Of a stretch of 8,470 nt of DNA, positions 7,357-8,470 are shown piece by piece. Position 1 is the stretch's first letter; each line of letters opens with the position of its first letter. The position numbers and the translations under genes are program-made. Source of the DNA: an uncultured Oscillibacter sp. (GTDB lineage Bacteria > Bacillota > Clostridia > Oscillospirales > Oscillospiraceae); NCBI GenBank assembly GCA_937884915.1, contig CALAAN010000115.1:1-8470 (forward strand), written 5' to 3'. Below the pieces are notes generated by a model that ran no database searches, was not told the origin of the DNA, and worked only from the letters and a program-made list of their open reading frames with translations.

Positions 7357-7899
7357 ATGAAACGGGAACTGCGCCGGTGGGAGATCATCGGCTTTGCTGT
7401 GACGGGGCTTTTCGGGACGCTGCTGCACTTTGTCTACGAATGGACGGGCGGGAATCGCATCGTCGCGGCGTTTTCGGCGGTCAACGAGTCGACCTGGGAG
7501 CACATGAAGCTGCTGTTCATCCCGTTTTTAGTCTTCACGGTGGTGGAGTTTATCGTATTTTCCGAAGCGTTCCGGAATTTCTTCGCCGCCAAGGCGGCGA
7601 GCATCCTGCTGGGACTGATCTCGATTCCGGCGCTTTTCTACACGCTGACGGGGATGTTCGGCAAGCTCCCCGACTGGGTGAACATCACGATCTTCTTCCT
7701 CGCCGACGCGCTGCTGTACTTCGTGAGCTACCGCCTGCTGACGGACGGCGCGCTGCGCGGGGGCGCGATGCAGCTCATCGGCTTTGTGCTTTTGTGGGCG
7801 CTGCTGTTCGCCTTCGTCTGGTTCACGTACCGCCCGCCATACCTGCCGCTGTTCCTCGACCCCGTGAGCGGCTGTTACGGCCTTGAAACACCGTGTTGA
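7357..7899 (+). CDS. DUF6512-type integral membrane protein
   Basis: Small integral membrane protein of unknown function, resembling the clostridial DUF6512 family. The ATG at 7357 is chosen because GGGAGGA (7344-7350) lies 6 bases upstream; an in-frame TTG at 7318 has no such site. 180 residues with five predicted helices at roughly 8-26, 49-69, 78-100, 108-128 and 137-157. The most distinctive feature is the polar NESTWEHMK stretch (43-51) between helices 1 and 2, after a first helix that ends HFVYEW; the WEH and E/H residues could line a site, but no function is established. The C-terminus is a short exposed PPYLPLFLDPVSG segment, ending in YGLETPC. It is flanked on both sides by hairpins, so it is probably transcribed alone. 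The family name is from recall of the motif, not from a search. Confidence 0.75.
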   Translation: MKRELRRWEIIGFAVTGLFGTLLHFVYEWTGGNRIVAAFSAVNESTWEHMKLLFIPFLVFTVVEFIVFSEAFRNFFAAKAASILLGLISIPALFYTLTGMFGKLPDWVNITIFFLADALLYFVSYRLLTDGALRGGAMQLIGFVLLWALLFAFVWFTYRPPYLPLFLDPVSGCYGLETPC

Positions 7900-7901
7900 A
7901 A

Positions 7902-7933
7902 AAAGACCCTGCCGAGTTTTCGACAGGGTCTTT
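7902..7933. terminator. Rho-independent terminator after the DUF6512-type gene
   Basis: AAAGACCCTG (7902-7911) pairs perfectly with CAGGGTCTTT (7924-7933); after one mismatch the stem continues for 3 bp (CGA/TCG) to a GTTT loop. The right arm ends in TTT and is followed by ACATTTT; the A-rich left flank would also give a T-run on the minus strand. It starts 3 bp after the stop codon. Confidence 0.88.
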
Positions 7934-7958
7934 ACATTTTCTATACAAATAGTATATT
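7931..7958 (+). promoter_or_regulatory. Possible plus-strand promoter into the right-hand non-coding region
   Basis: -35 TTTACA (7931-7936) and -10 TATATT (7953-7958), each five of six to consensus, with a 16-bp spacer. The -35 overlaps the T-rich end of the preceding terminator. Predicted start near 7965, inside the inverted repeat 7956-7978. No gene follows within the window, so its target would be an RNA or a gene to the right. Consensus match only. Confidence 0.35.
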
Positions 7959-7978
7959 TTGCAGAGCTTCTGCAAAAT
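7956..7978. repeat. Perfect inverted repeat, 10-bp arms
   Basis: ATTTTGCAGA (7956-7965) and TCTGCAAAAT (7969-7978) are exact reverse complements separated by GCT. There is no T-run on either side, so it is not a standard terminator. It overlaps the end of the promoter-like -10 and the predicted start, the position expected of a repressor operator or a 5'-end hairpin. Confidence 0.7.
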
Positions 7979-8162
7979 GTGTGTGCGGAAAGGGACTCGA
8001 CACTCGACAAAACGGCAAAAATAAAAATCAGCAGACAGGACAGAAGTTGCGAAAAGCCGTCAAAGCGTCCGCTTTTCCGACCGGATCCGCCGCAGTTCGG
8101 CAGTGTTTGATCGAAACTGACGAATTAACATAATAAATTCAATAAAGAGATTCTACGGTGAG

Positions 8163-8260
8163 TTATCCACAGTTTCCACAGAGTTTTCCACACAAGTGGA
8201 TTTCTTAAAAATGCCTGATTTGGCAGGAAAAATTTGAATCGCTTTTCTCTGAGTGGAAAA
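8163..8260. other. DnaA-box cluster, candidate part of a replication origin
   Basis: Compared with the DnaA box TTATCCACA: a perfect match at 8163-8171, GTTTCCACA at 8172-8180 (seven of nine), TTTTCCACA at 8184-8192 (eight of nine), then on the minus strand weak AAATCCACT (8203-8195, six of nine) and TTTTCCACT (8260-8252, seven of nine). The three forward boxes are packed within 30 bp, with AT-rich DNA on both sides, as in Firmicutes oriC regions beside dnaA. No dnaA, rpmH or dnaN is visible in the window, so the oriC call is inference; another DnaA-binding or titration locus is possible. Confidence 0.5.
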
Positions 8261-8373
8261 CATACTGTGCAGATAGGCGTGTGTCGAAATTTACATAATT
8301 CTGAAATTCAAAAATTTATGACAGAACAGAAATTCGATTTGTTACCATAATCGGGGAATTATGCAAGATGGAA

Positions 8374-8391
8374 TAGACTCCTTGCAGTCTG
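8374..8391 (+). repeat. Small hairpin with CCTTGC loop
   Basis: AGACT (8375-8379) and AGTCT (8386-8390) form a 5-bp stem, extendable by a T-G wobble, around the 6-nt loop CCTTGC (8380-8385). The loop is an exact complement of GCAAGG at 8425-8430. The strand of function, if transcribed, is unknown; the description is for plus-strand RNA. Confidence 0.45.
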
Positions 8392-8400
8392 CGAGGGGGA

Positions 8401-8419
8401 GCAGCGCCGCGGGCGCTGC
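8401..8419. repeat. GC-rich hairpin, 8-bp stem
   Basis: GCAGCGCC (8401-8408) and GGCGCTGC (8412-8419) pair perfectly around a GCG loop. It sits 6 bp before the 19-bp inverted repeat, and no T-run follows. Confidence 0.6.
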
Positions 8420-8425
8420 ACGAGG

Positions 8426-8467
8426 CAAGGGGGCCATTCTCTTTCACAAAAGAGAATGGCCCCCTTG
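8426..8467. repeat. Perfect 19-bp inverted repeat with CACA loop
   Basis: The arms 8426-8444 (beginning CAAGGGGGCC) and 8449-8467 (ending GGCCCCCTTG) are exact reverse complements with a 4-nt CACA loop. The stem is far longer than the other terminators in this window and neither strand shows a following T-run within the window, so it is not a normal intrinsic terminator. It could be a terminator variant for a gene beyond 8470, a dispersed repeat, or part of a structured RNA. Confidence 0.75.
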
Positions 8468-8470
8468 AAC

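Larger units (their letters stand above)
7934..8470. other. Non-coding region with no convincing gene, partly AT-rich
   Basis: About 540 bp without a supported gene on either strand. Contents in order: promoter-like pair and inverted repeat (to 7978); a tandem ACTCGAC duplication (7995-8008); an inverted repeat GAAAAGC / GCTTTTC (8051-8057, 8071-8077); a second promoter-like pair TTGATC (8107-8112) and CATAAT (8129-8134) with 16-bp spacing; a DnaA-box cluster (8163-8260); an AT-rich stretch (about 8270-8350); and GC-rich hairpins (8374-8467). A 75-codon frame from 7883 to 8110 runs through the terminator and lacks a ribosome binding site, so I do not call it. A gene may begin beyond 8470. Confidence 0.7.

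Noticed and set aside
7995..8008. Tandem ACTCGAC duplication
   Set aside because: Only two 7-bp copies; no further units, so it is not a repeat array, and chance or a small slippage event explains it.
7883..8110. A 75-codon frame after the DUF6512-type gene
   Set aside because: It begins at a TTG inside the preceding gene, reads through the terminator hairpin, has no ribosome binding site and gives a basic low-complexity product.
7934..8470. CRISPR array, tRNA, rpmH or a known riboswitch in the non-coding region
   Set aside because: There are no regularly spaced direct repeats, no cloverleaf with a GGTTCRA-type arm, no L34 coding frame on either strand, and no recognisable riboswitch core such as a T-box motif.

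Overview
The window looks like chromosomal DNA from a GC-rich Clostridia member (Firmicutes), most likely an Oscillospirales-type gut anaerobe. The support is the combination of MtaB-type tRNA methylthiotransferase, a DUF4349 lipoprotein, a DUF6512-type membrane protein, strong GGAGG ribosome binding sites, strong GC bias at third codon positions, and a low-GC intergenic region on the right. This placement comes from gene content only; there is no rRNA in the window to confirm it. I see no phage, insertion sequence, CRISPR array or tRNA.

Layout: positions 1-960 hold the 3' part of a DMT/EamA transporter gene on the plus strand. It converges on a minus-strand pair, cysteine desulfurase (3538-2405) followed by a MATE transporter (2383-1001), and one bidirectional hairpin at 965-999 can end both transcripts. 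A 153-bp divergent control region (3539-3691) with two overlapping promoters separates this pair from a plus-strand run: mtaB (tRNA ms2t6A synthesis) with a YfbR-type HD-domain 5'-deoxynucleotidase 4 bp behind it, then a DUF4349 lipoprotein with a UlaG-like metallo-beta-lactamase-fold hydrolase 3 bp behind it. A GNRA-loop hairpin (7251-7280) follows. Next come a five-helix DUF6512-type membrane protein (7357-7899) and a clear terminator (7902-7933).

The last ~540 bp (7934-8470) have no convincing gene and are the least ordinary part. They hold a promoter-like pair with a perfect inverted repeat over its predicted start; a cluster of DnaA-box-like 9-mers headed by a perfect TTATCCACA, in AT-rich DNA, which could be part of oriC or another DnaA-binding locus; and, at the right edge, three consecutive hairpins, the last with a 19-bp perfect stem, where the loop of the first is complementary to the foot of the third.

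Functionally, the genes are mostly housekeeping and small-molecule export. The most natural link is that the cysteine desulfurase (sulfur source for Fe-S clusters) and MtaB (an enzyme with two Fe-S clusters that inserts sulfur) are transcribed divergently from the same 30 bp. I did not find an obviously new multi-gene system. The right-hand non-coding region is what deserves follow-up.
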